A DNA stretch of 64,000 nucleotides from Alcanivorax sp. DG881 (GTDB lineage: Bacteria > Pseudomonadota > Gammaproteobacteria > Pseudomonadales > Alcanivoracaceae), in assembly GCF_000155615.1 (NCBI RefSeq), contig NZ_DS989915.1, positions 210,756 to 274,755 of the forward strand, read 5' to 3'. The notes below the pieces were generated by a model. It did no database searches. It saw nothing but the letters and a program-made list of their open reading frames with translations, and was not told where the DNA came from. The position numbers and the translations under genes were made by a program. The stretch's first letter is position 1. Each line of letters starts with the position of its first letter. Below are positions 33,406 through 41,339 of the stretch, one piece after another.

Positions 33406-34457
33406 GTGCCGTGTCCGAAATGACTCATCAAGGCTTGCCCTGCGCCCACGGTGGTCCGGTGTGTCAGGGCGTATTGAAGGCCCGGCCAGACGATTTTTAC
33501 GTTGCAGAACAAATGCACGTGACACCGGAAGGCCAGGGTGAACACCTCTGGCTGGAAATTGAAAAAACCGGTTGGAATACCGAAGACGTGGCCATGCTGC
33601 TTGCCAAGCAGGCCCGCGTTCATCGCTTGTCGGTGGGCTACAGTGGCCTGAAAGATAAACACGCGGTGACCCGGCAATGGTTCAGCCTGCATTTGCCGGG
33701 CAAGGACGATCCGGAGTTCGATTGGCCCGAAGGGCTGACGGTGCTGCAAGCCGGTCGTCACCGTCGCAAACTCAACCGTGGTACCCACCGCGCCAATGAC
33801 TTTCGGTTGCGCGTCACGGCTTTCCAAGGCGACCGGGAAGCACTGGAGACCCAGCTGCACACCATCATGGCGGAAGGCGTTCCGAATTATTTCGGCGAGC
33901 AGCGTTTTGGTCGAGGGGCCGGGAATCTGGTGCGTGGCACCGAATGGTTGCTCGGCGGGGAAGCACCACGCAAGAAAGCGCTGCGGGGCATGTGGTTGTC
34001 CGCCGTGCGCAGCAATCTGTTCAATCAGGTATTGGCTGAACGGGTACGTCGCGACTGCTGGAACAGAGTGCTGGCCGGCGATATTTTGCAACCGGAAGGC
34101 AGCCGCGGATTATTTATGGCCGATGACGATTGCGACGCGGTGGAACGGGTTGCCAGCGGGGAAGTGCACCCCACCGCCCCTTTGCCCGGCCTGCCCGGCA
34201 TGGCATCATCTGGCCCCTGTAATAAACTGGAGCAGCAGATACTGGCGCCACACGCCCCGGTGATTGAGGGCCTGCGCCAGATCAAGGTAGAAGAAGCCCG
34301 CCGTAGCACAAGGCTGCCGGTACGGGACTTGCAGTGGGTCTGGCATACAGACCCGGAACGGGAAGGGGAAGACTGCCTGGAGCTGGCGTTTACGCTACCC
34401 ACAGGCGCTTTTGCCACGACAGTAATGGCAGAGCTGATCAGTTCACCGGCTGATTGA
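33402..34457 (+). CDS. truD: tRNA pseudouridine(13) synthase
   Basis: Makes pseudouridine 13 in tRNA-Glu. The start GTG at 33402 overlaps the ispF TGA and gives 351 aa, close to the E. coli length. [17 protein letters not shown] holds the catalytic Asp85, and [15 protein letters not shown] and [10 protein letters not shown] are further TruD signatures. In Pseudomonas and E. coli surE normally follows; here pcm follows directly after 25 bp. Confidence 0.95.
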   Translation: MSAVSEMTHQGLPCAHGGPVCQGVLKARPDDFYVAEQMHVTPEGQGEHLWLEIEKTGWNTEDVAMLLAKQARVHRLSVGYSGLKDKHAVTRQWFSLHLPGKDDPEFDWPEGLTVLQAGRHRRKLNRGTHRANDFRLRVTAFQGDREALETQLHTIMAEGVPNYFGEQRFGRGAGNLVRGTEWLLGGEAPRKKALRGMWLSAVRSNLFNQVLAERVRRDCWNRVLAGDILQPEGSRGLFMADDDCDAVERVASGEVHPTAPLPGLPGMASSGPCNKLEQQILAPHAPVIEGLRQIKVEEARRSTRLPVRDLQWVWHTDPEREGEDCLELAFTLPTGAFATTVMAELISSPAD

Positions 34458-34482
34458 CTCGCATTGAGGCAAACGAACACAG

Positions 34483-35145
34483 ATGGATATCCAACTCAGC
34501 GGCATCGGCATGACGTCTGCGCGAACCCGGGATCGGTTAGTGCAGCGTCTGCGTGACGCCGGTATTCAGGACGAGCGCGTACTGGACGCTATCCGCAATA
34601 CACCACGACACCTGTTTATCGAAGAAGCCCTGGCGCATCAGGCCTATGATGATACCGCCTTGCCGATCGGTCATGGGCAAACCATTTCCCAGCCCTGGGT
34701 GGTTGCCCGCATGACCGAGCTGCTGATTGCCAACGGGAAGCCGCGCAAGGTGCTGGAAATTGGCACCGGTTGCGGTTATCAAACCTCGGTGTTGGCACCA
34801 TTTTGTGATGAGCTGTATTCGGTGGAACGCATTCGCCCCCTGCAGGATCAGGCCCGCAAACGCCTGTTGCAGCTGGGCCTGGCCAAGGTGCAGCTCAAGC
34901 ATGCGGATGGCGGTTTTGGCTGGAAGGCAGAGGCGCCGTTCGATGGTATTCTCGCGGCGTGCGCCCGTGCGGATATTCCTGACGATTTGTTGTCTCAACT
35001 GGCAGACGGCGGCCGCCTGGTGATGCCGGTTGGCGGTGATCGCCAGCAGATTCTCACCGTGGTCGACCGTGAGGGTGATCAATTTCATACCCAGACCCTG
35101 GACCCGGTACGTTTCGTACCGTTCCAGCGTGGGGTGCTGCGATAA
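34483..35145 (+). CDS. pcm: Protein-L-isoaspartate O-methyltransferase
   Basis: Repairs isoaspartyl damage with S-adenosylmethionine. The 220-aa protein has GHGQTISQPWVVARMTELL, the SAM-binding VLEIGTGCGYQTSVLA and the C-terminal VRFVPFQRGVLR. It lies between truD and popT in the segment that carries surE, pcm, nlpD and rpoS in relatives. Confidence 0.96.
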   Translation: MDIQLSGIGMTSARTRDRLVQRLRDAGIQDERVLDAIRNTPRHLFIEEALAHQAYDDTALPIGHGQTISQPWVVARMTELLIANGKPRKVLEIGTGCGYQTSVLAPFCDELYSVERIRPLQDQARKRLLQLGLAKVQLKHADGGFGWKAEAPFDGILAACARADIPDDLLSQLADGGRLVMPVGGDRQQILTVVDREGDQFHTQTLDPVRFVPFQRGVLR

Positions 35146-35405
35146 GGCAGCTTCAAGCTACAAGCTACAAGGCGCGATCAGAATTGGTTCTAGCGAATAA
35201 GCTCTGCCCGCGCACCACAACAGTTTGAAGGGCGAAATTCGGTAGTGGGGCAAGACAATCCCAAGCTCGTGTTGCAACGTGAAAGTGGTAACTTGCTTCC
35301 CGGTCTAAATGGTTCTGCTGATTAGAGAAGCGCGTACTCCAGCGTGCAAAAACACTCATCCCGAAATCGCGTTGTTGCGTGCAGCGTGGTGCATGAGGCG
35401 TAAAC
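35146..35405. repeat. Intergenic repeats between pcm and popT
   Basis: No gene is seen in these 260 bp. The left end holds tandem AGCTACA units (about 35151-35171). The right end (about 35368-35402) holds a GTTGCGTGCAGCGTGGTGC segment related to the GCGTG-type repeats at 22954, 44260, 46112 and 50051. Confidence 0.5.
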
Positions 35406-36320
35406 ATGATTCGACCCGGTATTTTTTTTCGCGGCATGGCCATGGGAGCCGCTGATGTGGTGCCCGGCGTCTCCGGTGGCACCCTGGCCCTGATCACCGG
35501 TATCTATGAAGAACTGATCAACACCCTGGGCGGCATTACCCCGAGACTACTCACTGTATGGCGTCAGCAGGGATTCGTTGCCGCCTGGCAGCAGGCCAAC
35601 CTCACGTTTCTGTTCACCTTGCTGGCCGGCATCTTCACCAGCATTGCCGTGCTGGCACGGCTAATCACCTGGTTACTGGATAGCCATCCGGTGCCGGTAT
35701 GGGCCTTTTTCAGCGGCCTGATTCTCGCCAGCATTTTTCTGGTCTTGAAACCCTTGCAGCAGCGAGGCCCGGTGCAGATAGGTGCCTTTTTGTTGGGCAC
35801 CGGCGTGGCCGTGGCCATCGGCCTGGCCCCGGCACTGTCGGCTGCCGGTAGCGGTGCGTTGGTGTTTTTCTTCAGTGGCATGCTGGCCATCTGCGCAATG
35901 ATTCTGCCGGGCATTTCCGGCAGTTTTATCCTTCTTTTACTGGGCATGTACCAGCCTGTGCTGGAAGCTGTGAAGCAGGCTGAGTTTGGCTTGCTGCTGG
36001 CATTTCTGTCGGGATGCGCGGTGGGGCTGCTGAGTTTTGTGCATGTGCTCAAGTGGACGCTGCATCGTTTCCATGACACGGTCATGGCGTTACTGGCCGG
36101 CTTTATGGCGGGTTCATTACTGAAATTGTGGCCCTGGCGATTGAGCGGTGAGCACGGCCTGGGTGACACCTGGTTGTGGCCATCACAGTATGCTGCGATT
36201 ACCGAGCAGTCCGCACAGCTGCCTTTGGCTCTGACCATGGTGGCAGTGGCGGCCGGGCTGGTGTGGTTACTTTACCGGGTGGCGCCGGTGCATAATGTTG
36301 CGCAGACACCGCAAGGCTGA
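35406..36320 (+). CDS. popT: DUF368 family polyprenyl-phosphate translocase (PopT type)
   Basis: A 304-aa protein with about eight hydrophobic segments. The family signatures RGMAMGAADVVPGVSGGT (near 9-26) and the repeated ICAMILPGISGSFILLLLGM (near 162-181) mark DUF368. Members of this family were recently shown to return undecaprenyl phosphate across the inner membrane. The symbol rests on family membership only. It sits in an envelope-gene neighbourhood, before nlpD. Confidence 0.85.
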   Translation: MIRPGIFFRGMAMGAADVVPGVSGGTLALITGIYEELINTLGGITPRLLTVWRQQGFVAAWQQANLTFLFTLLAGIFTSIAVLARLITWLLDSHPVPVWAFFSGLILASIFLVLKPLQQRGPVQIGAFLLGTGVAVAIGLAPALSAAGSGALVFFFSGMLAICAMILPGISGSFILLLLGMYQPVLEAVKQAEFGLLLAFLSGCAVGLLSFVHVLKWTLHRFHDTVMALLAGFMAGSLLKLWPWRLSGEHGLGDTWLWPSQYAAITEQSAQLPLALTMVAVAAGLVWLLYRVAPVHNVAQTPQG

Positions 36321-36429
36321 GTAGCGCCCTGGGGGTCGGTTTACGCTTACTGAGCAATCTGGATTCTGGTTTCCTGGCAACGGGGTGGTTGATGGCAGTA
36401 GATCTTCACACAGGCACCGACAGTCACTG

Positions 36430-37209
36430 ATGCGCACACTGGCAGCGTTCATGGTCTGGATTTTGGTCAGTGGCTGCAGTGCCGGCAACTTTGCGCCGGT
36501 GGTGGATATTTATGGCCAGGAACCGAAGCCGCGCAAAGTTACCTCCGGCACCCACCATGTGCGTGAAGGGGAGACCCTGTACTCCATTGCCTGGCGTTAT
36601 GGTTGGGATTTTCGGGCGCTGGCCCGGGCCAACAATATTCCGGCGCCGTACACCATTTATCCCGGCCAGCGTATCTCGCTGGGCATCAAGACTTCCAGCC
36701 CGACGGTTGCCAGCAAGCCGGCCACGTCTTCTTCCAAACCGGCCAGCAAACCGGCGGCATCAAAACCCGCTTCCAAGCCTGCTCCGGCGGCAAAACCCGC
36801 CGCCAAACCCTCATCCAGGCCGACTGTACCGGTAGGCCCGGTGGAATGGCGCTGGCCTGCCAGCGGCCAGGTGGTGGAATCGTTTTCCAATGCCAGCCAG
36901 GGGCGCAAGGGAATCGCCATTTCCGGGCGCCGGAACAGCCCTGTGGTAGCGGCGGCCCCGGGGCGAGTGGTTTATCGGGGCAGTGGCCTGACAGGCTACG
37001 GTAATCTGCTGATTATCAAGCACAGCGAACGCTGGTTAAGCGCCTATGCCCATAATGATAAGATGATGGTCAAGGAAGGGGATACGGTGAAGGGCGGTCA
37101 ACAGGTTGCCACCATGGGGGCCAGTGGCACTTTCCGCACTCAGCTGCATTTTGAAATCCGTAAAGACGGCAAGCCCGTCGACCCCATGGGCTATTTGCCC
37201 AAACGCTGA
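36430..37209 (+). CDS. nlpD: NlpD-like lipoprotein, LysM plus degenerate M23 domain
   Basis: Probable activator of an N-acetylmuramoyl-L-alanine amidase in daughter-cell separation. ATG 36430 gives 259 aa with a lipoprotein signal and lipobox LVSGC. A LysM domain (HHVREGETLYSIAWRYGWDF) follows, then a low-complexity Lys-Pro-Ala-Ser linker and a LytM domain. The zinc ligands look replaced (RKGIAIS, QLHFEIR), as in known NlpD/EnvC activators. An upstream ATG at 36385 would bury the signal peptide. rpoS, the usual next gene, is absent. Confidence 0.9.
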   Translation: MRTLAAFMVWILVSGCSAGNFAPVVDIYGQEPKPRKVTSGTHHVREGETLYSIAWRYGWDFRALARANNIPAPYTIYPGQRISLGIKTSSPTVASKPATSSSKPASKPAASKPASKPAPAAKPAAKPSSRPTVPVGPVEWRWPASGQVVESFSNASQGRKGIAISGRRNSPVVAAAPGRVVYRGSGLTGYGNLLIIKHSERWLSAYAHNDKMMVKEGDTVKGGQQVATMGASGTFRTQLHFEIRKDGKPVDPMGYLPKR

Positions 37210-37254
37210 TTTCCCGGCGCCGCTTTGACTTAACTGACTGGACGGAACACTTAT

Positions 37255-38169
37255 ATGCGTCGTGATGATCGCCGTGAACATCGCCTGCTGCTTGTGGCAG
37301 GGCTGGCCTCCGTGTTGACGGCGCTGATTCTGATTGCGGCAAAAGCCATTGCCTGGCTGATGACCGGGTCTGTCAGCCTGCTGGCCTCGCTGGTGGATTC
37401 GGTGATGGATTCCATTGCCTCGCTGATCAACTTTTTCGCTATTCGCTATTCTCTGGTGCCCGCGGATGAAGAACACCGCTTCGGCCATGGCAAGGCTGAA
37501 GCGCTGGCCGGGCTGGGGCAGGCGGTTTTTATTGCCGGTTCTTCGGTGTTCCTGATTCACCAGTCCGTGACCAAGCTGATGGACCCGCAGCCCATCAGCG
37601 AGAACGGTGCGGGCGTGGCGGTGATGCTGTTTTCCATCGTGCTGACATTCGGTTTGTTGTTGATCCAGAAGTATGTGGTCCGGGAAACCGGCTCCACTGC
37701 CATTGAGGCTGACTCGCTGCACTACCTGTCGGACCTGGCGGTCAATGTGGGAATCATCGTCGTGCTGGTGGTCAGCCAGTTTGGCTATTTGTGGCTGGAC
37801 GGCGTGGTGGGCCTGGTGATTGCGGTCTTCATTCTGTTCAGCGCCTGGCATATTGCCTATGAATCTGCGCAGCTGTTGCTGGACCGGGAGATCCCCGGCG
37901 AGGTGAGGGAAGTGATTACCGCGATTGTGGCGGATCATCCGCAGGCGCTGGGGTTCCATGATCTGCGTACCCGCCAGTCCGGGCGCACCCAGTTTATCCA
38001 GCTGCATGTGGATATGGATCAGAACCTAACCCTACTGCAGGCCCACGATCTGGCCACCCGGATTGAAACGCGTATCCAGGAGGCGTTTCCCATGGCGGAT
38101 GTGATTATCCACCAGGACCCGGTGGCCGTTGGGCCAAAAGTCACCCTCGACGATCGACCTCCAACCTGA
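37255..38169 (+). CDS. Cation diffusion facilitator, FieF-like
   Basis: Inner-membrane proton/divalent-metal antiporter of 304 aa. LASLVDSVMDSIASLIN in TM2 and ADSLHYLSDLAVN in TM5 carry the Asp/His metal-site residues. HRFGHGKAEALAGL and the cytoplasmic C-terminal domain match FieF/YiiP. Metal preference (Fe, Zn) cannot be read from the sequence. It sits where rpoS would be expected. Confidence 0.9.
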   Translation: MRRDDRREHRLLLVAGLASVLTALILIAAKAIAWLMTGSVSLLASLVDSVMDSIASLINFFAIRYSLVPADEEHRFGHGKAEALAGLGQAVFIAGSSVFLIHQSVTKLMDPQPISENGAGVAVMLFSIVLTFGLLLIQKYVVRETGSTAIEADSLHYLSDLAVNVGIIVVLVVSQFGYLWLDGVVGLVIAVFILFSAWHIAYESAQLLLDREIPGEVREVITAIVADHPQALGFHDLRTRQSGRTQFIQLHVDMDQNLTLLQAHDLATRIETRIQEAFPMADVIIHQDPVAVGPKVTLDDRPPT

Positions 38170-38301
38170 CGGCTCCTCCCAACCCCGCGCCAATGCTGGG
38201 CTGTACTGTGCGGTCAAACCGGGCTGTGCAGGTAAACACATTGTTTTCATAAGGGCTTTTCAGTAGCTTCATCACTGACTTGTTTGTGTTGAGGACAGAC
38301 C

Positions 38302-38943
38302 ATGAAAAGCCCCCATTCCGCCCCCAACGTGGCGGCAATCTGGCAGCAGGGCATGGCCCGACGGCGCTTTCTGAAATGGAGCCTGCTGGGTTCCGCAGGT
38401 GTGGCTGCCGTGGCCGCCGGCGGTTTTGCCTTTCTGCGCCGCTCCCCGCTGGACAACCAGCCTGCGCCGGAGTGGGCCACCGGGCTTTCTGCTGCGGAAT
38501 ATCACCTTTTTGATCGTGCCCGCCAGGTGTTGTTGCCGGTGGAAGGCACCGCGCTGACCCCCAGTGACCAGGTGCCGGTGGTGCGTAATGTGCAGGCACT
38601 GCTGAATAACCTGGACCCGGCCACGCGCAAGGAAATGGGGACGGGGCTGGGCTTGTTCGACAACGCGGCGGTGCTCAGTCACGGCCGTCGTTTTGTGGAT
38701 CTATCCGACGCGGATGCGCGCGTTTATTTTGACAGTTGGGGGCGCGCCAGCGTGATTCAGCGCACCCTGGCCACAGTGATCAAGCAACTGACCTACAGCG
38801 CTTACTGGCAGGAGCCGGCAACCTGGGCGCCGACCGGTTTTGATGGCCCGGTCAGCGACAAGTGGGGGCTTGCCTATCTCGGCAATGCGCCGTTACCGGC
38901 CGATGATGCGATGCGCGCCAACCAGCCGGAGGGGCAGGCATGA
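38302..38943 (+). CDS. Tat-exported small subunit, gluconate 2-dehydrogenase subunit 3-like (pair 1)
   Basis: A 213-aa protein with a twin-arginine signal (MARRRFLKWSLLGSAG, about 18-33) and a hydrophobic stretch. The C-terminal block YW..PATW..GFDGPV..WG..YLGNAPLP is shared with the protein at 40728-41324, so the two are paralogues. It overlaps the GMC gene by 4 bp and is probably its partner subunit. By analogy with membrane-associated gluconate and sorbitol dehydrogenases, it could carry the folded flavoprotein through the Tat pore. Confidence 0.75.
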   Translation: MKSPHSAPNVAAIWQQGMARRRFLKWSLLGSAGVAAVAAGGFAFLRRSPLDNQPAPEWATGLSAAEYHLFDRARQVLLPVEGTALTPSDQVPVVRNVQALLNNLDPATRKEMGTGLGLFDNAAVLSHGRRFVDLSDADARVYFDSWGRASVIQRTLATVIKQLTYSAYWQEPATWAPTGFDGPVSDKWGLAYLGNAPLPADDAMRANQPEGQA

Positions 38944-40520
38944 ACGACACAATCGCAACAACAGCGGACAATACGGCAGGTTGGCAGGCCTCAGGCCTTG
39001 CGGTGCACCAGGCCAGTGATTTGACGGGCAAGCAGCCCGAGGGCGAGCGGCTGACAATTGAGGCGGATGTGGTGATCGTCGGCTCCGGAGCGGGCGGGGC
39101 GGTCAGTGCCTATGAGCTGGCCCGGCGGGGTTTCAAGGTTGTGGTTCTGGAAGCTGGCGCCTATGTGCCCTCAAAGGACTTCACCGAACGGTTCACTGAC
39201 AGCCTGGACACCCTGTATCAAGACCATGGCGGCCAGACCAACAGCAGCGGCGATTTGTTGGTGCTGCAGGGCGCCTGTGTGGGGGGCTCCACGGTGGTCA
39301 ATGGTTGTGTGTGTTTCCGTACGCCGGATTTCATCCTGCAGGACTGGCAGCGGGATTTTGGTCTCGATGACCTGACCACGGCGGAGCTGACACCCTATTT
39401 CGACGAAGTGGAAAAGAACCTGGCCGTCCATGAAAACGGTGAGCATGAGATTCCCCGTCACGGGCGCCTGATCCGCGCCGGTGCCAACCGCCTGGGTTGG
39501 TCGGTGAAACCGTTGCAGCGCAATATCCGCCAGTGCGGCCTGACCGGGCACTGCCTGTCTGGCTGCAAGACCGAACGCAAGCAATCCATGCTGGTGACCT
39601 ATTTGCCCTGGGCTGCGGCCCACGGGGCGCAGATTTATGCGGATACCCGCGTGGAGAACATTCTCACCGAAAACGGCAAGGCCAGTGGTGTGGAGGCAAC
39701 GGTAACCCACCGCGATGGCTCTGTTGCAGCGCGCATGACCGTCACCGCGCCCCGGGTGATTGTCGCAGCAGGGGCGGTGCAGACCCCGCTGCTGCTGCTG
39801 AAAAGCGGACTGGGTAACCGGTCCGGACAGGTGGGAAAGAACTTCGCCTGTCACCCGTCATTGTATGTTCCCGCCCGCTATCCAGAGCCGGTTTATCCCT
39901 GGCGTGGCGCCATGCTCGGTGTGTATGTGGACGAGTTTATGCATCCTGATAAAGGCGGTTTCGTGCTGGAAGACGGCGGCGCCGGGCTGGTGGAGCTGAC
40001 CATGGCGGCGGAACCGGGCACCGGCAAACCGTTCATGGATTACATGGCCGATGCCAAGTACCTGGGCGGGTTGGTCACGCTGATCCACGACCACAATGTG
40101 GGCACCATTGAGTGGGACGGCGAGCGCAAGAAGATCAACTACCAGCTCAGCGATATGGATTTTCCCTCCATGCAGCGAGCGCTGAAAGCGGCTGCGCGTC
40201 TGCATCTGGCGTCGGGCGCTGAAGAAGTCTATGTGCCGGCCAGCGATAACCGGGTGATTCGCAGTGAGGCGGATATCGATGTCATGGTCGATACGCTGGA
40301 AAACCTGCCGCAGCACCTGCGTATGGTCAGTTACCACCCCCAAGGCACATGCCGAATGGGGGCAGACCCGGACCAGAGTGTGGTAGGCAGCGATGGCCAG
40401 AGCCACGATGTTCCCGGGCTGTACGTGGCTGACGCCAGCCTGCTGCCCACCTCCATTATCGTCAATCCGCAGATCACGGTGTATGCGCTGGCTACCCGAA
40501 TTGCCCGGCAAATAGCGTGA
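38940..40520 (+). CDS. GMC-family FAD oxidoreductase, probable long-chain alcohol dehydrogenase (pair 1)
   Basis: The 526-aa flavoprotein has the FAD dinucleotide motif GSGAGG at 48-53, LQGACVGGSTVVNG, and the catalytic region YHPQGTCRMG plus VNPQITVYALA, which supply the expected His and Asn. A Cys cluster CX5CX3C (Cys199, 205, 209) resembles that of fatty-alcohol oxidases. It has no signal peptide of its own and is preceded by the Tat-signal subunit. Substrate is inferred from the neighbouring alcohol dehydrogenase and presumed host lifestyle; a sugar or sterol substrate is not excluded. Confidence 0.85.
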   Translation: MNDTIATTADNTAGWQASGLAVHQASDLTGKQPEGERLTIEADVVIVGSGAGGAVSAYELARRGFKVVVLEAGAYVPSKDFTERFTDSLDTLYQDHGGQTNSSGDLLVLQGACVGGSTVVNGCVCFRTPDFILQDWQRDFGLDDLTTAELTPYFDEVEKNLAVHENGEHEIPRHGRLIRAGANRLGWSVKPLQRNIRQCGLTGHCLSGCKTERKQSMLVTYLPWAAAHGAQIYADTRVENILTENGKASGVEATVTHRDGSVAARMTVTAPRVIVAAGAVQTPLLLLKSGLGNRSGQVGKNFACHPSLYVPARYPEPVYPWRGAMLGVYVDEFMHPDKGGFVLEDGGAGLVELTMAAEPGTGKPFMDYMADAKYLGGLVTLIHDHNVGTIEWDGERKKINYQLSDMDFPSMQRALKAAARLHLASGAEEVYVPASDNRVIRSEADIDVMVDTLENLPQHLRMVSYHPQGTCRMGADPDQSVVGSDGQSHDVPGLYVADASLLPTSIIVNPQITVYALATRIARQIA

Positions 40521-40582
40521 AAGCAGCGGGCAGGGATGCCCGCAGCCCAGCCCTCCGTAATCACGTCGTCCCGCTTGATCAT

Positions 40583-40620
40583 AACGCCCACCCCCGGTTG
40601 CGCCGGGGGCTTTGGCGTTT
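40583..40620 (+). terminator. Terminator-like hairpin after the first GMC pair
   Basis: CCCCCGG (40591-40597) pairs with CCGGGGG (40603-40609), extended outside by AACGCC/GGCGTT. The T-run is interrupted (CTTTGGCGTTTG), so efficiency is uncertain. Confidence 0.6.
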
Positions 40621-40638
40621 GTAACGGTTTGTTATAGA
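40611..40638 (+). promoter_or_regulatory. Candidate promoter for the second GMC pair
   Basis: TTTGGC (40611-40616) and TATAGA (40633-40638) are spaced by 16 bp. The ~83-nt leader contains a 12-codon open frame (ATG 40656, behind AAGGAA). A hairpin GGCCTG/CAGGCC (40688-40693/40703-40708) lies just before the ribosome binding site. Confidence 0.4.
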
Positions 40639-40727
40639 CTCAAGGAATAATAACGATGGCAAATACCGCTCCACCAATAACAACAAGGGCCTGAACGAAA
40701 AACAGGCCTGCCCAGGAGAGGGTCTGA

Positions 40728-41324
40728 ATGAAGAATAATAACCGTGCGCCGCTGCCCGGCTTTCTGGGTGGCCTAGAGCCACTGAGCCGCCGCGGATTCC
40801 TGCGCACCAGTGTGCTGGCGGGTGCCGCCTTCACCACGGGCTGTTCCAGTCTGTTCGGCCGCCGTGAGGCACCGGAAACCCTCGAATATCACAGCCTCAA
40901 TGACGACGAAGTCGAGGTGATCACCCGCCTGACCGAGGTGATGATCCCCGCTGATCGTTATGGGTTGCCCTCCAGTACGGATGTCGTACCCACCATAAAA
41001 AACGTGGATGCCATGGCCCAGCGAATGCCGCCGCAGACCCGCGAATTGCTGGGGCTGGGAATCTGGGTGTTCAACAACCGACCCATGGTCAGTTTCAAAT
41101 TCAGCCGTTTTACCCGTTTGCCTGATGACAAGGCACTGGCTTATGTGGATGCCATGCAGGAAGGCTCGTTCTTTGAACGCGGGCTGATGACCACCCTGAA
41201 AGCGTTGGTGGCATTGAACTACTGGCGTGACGAGCGCACCTGGCCGGGTCTGGAATATCACGGGCCGGTGACGGAGTTGTGGGGTGTACGACGATTGGGG
41301 AATGCCCCGTTACCACGGGCGTAA
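40728..41324 (+). CDS. Tat-signal small subunit, possibly a lipoprotein (pair 2)
   Basis: A 198-aa paralogue of the 38302-38943 protein. The N-terminus has a twin-arginine motif (SRRGFLRTS, about 20-28) followed by a hydrophobic run ending TTGCSS, a plausible Tat-dependent lipobox. The C-terminus keeps NYWRDERTW...GPV..WG..RLGNAPLP. It lies 15 bp before the second GMC gene. The AGGAGAGG ribosome site is clear. Confidence 0.75.
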   Translation: MKNNNRAPLPGFLGGLEPLSRRGFLRTSVLAGAAFTTGCSSLFGRREAPETLEYHSLNDDEVEVITRLTEVMIPADRYGLPSSTDVVPTIKNVDAMAQRMPPQTRELLGLGIWVFNNRPMVSFKFSRFTRLPDDKALAYVDAMQEGSFFERGLMTTLKALVALNYWRDERTWPGLEYHGPVTELWGVRRLGNAPLPRA

Positions 41325-41339
41325 GGGCGGAGAATAATA

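Noticed and set aside
36721-36830. CRISPR-like or tandem DNA repeat in nlpD
   Set aside because: The periodicity is a Lys-Pro-Ala-Ser codon-level linker in a lipoprotein, not spaced identical repeats.
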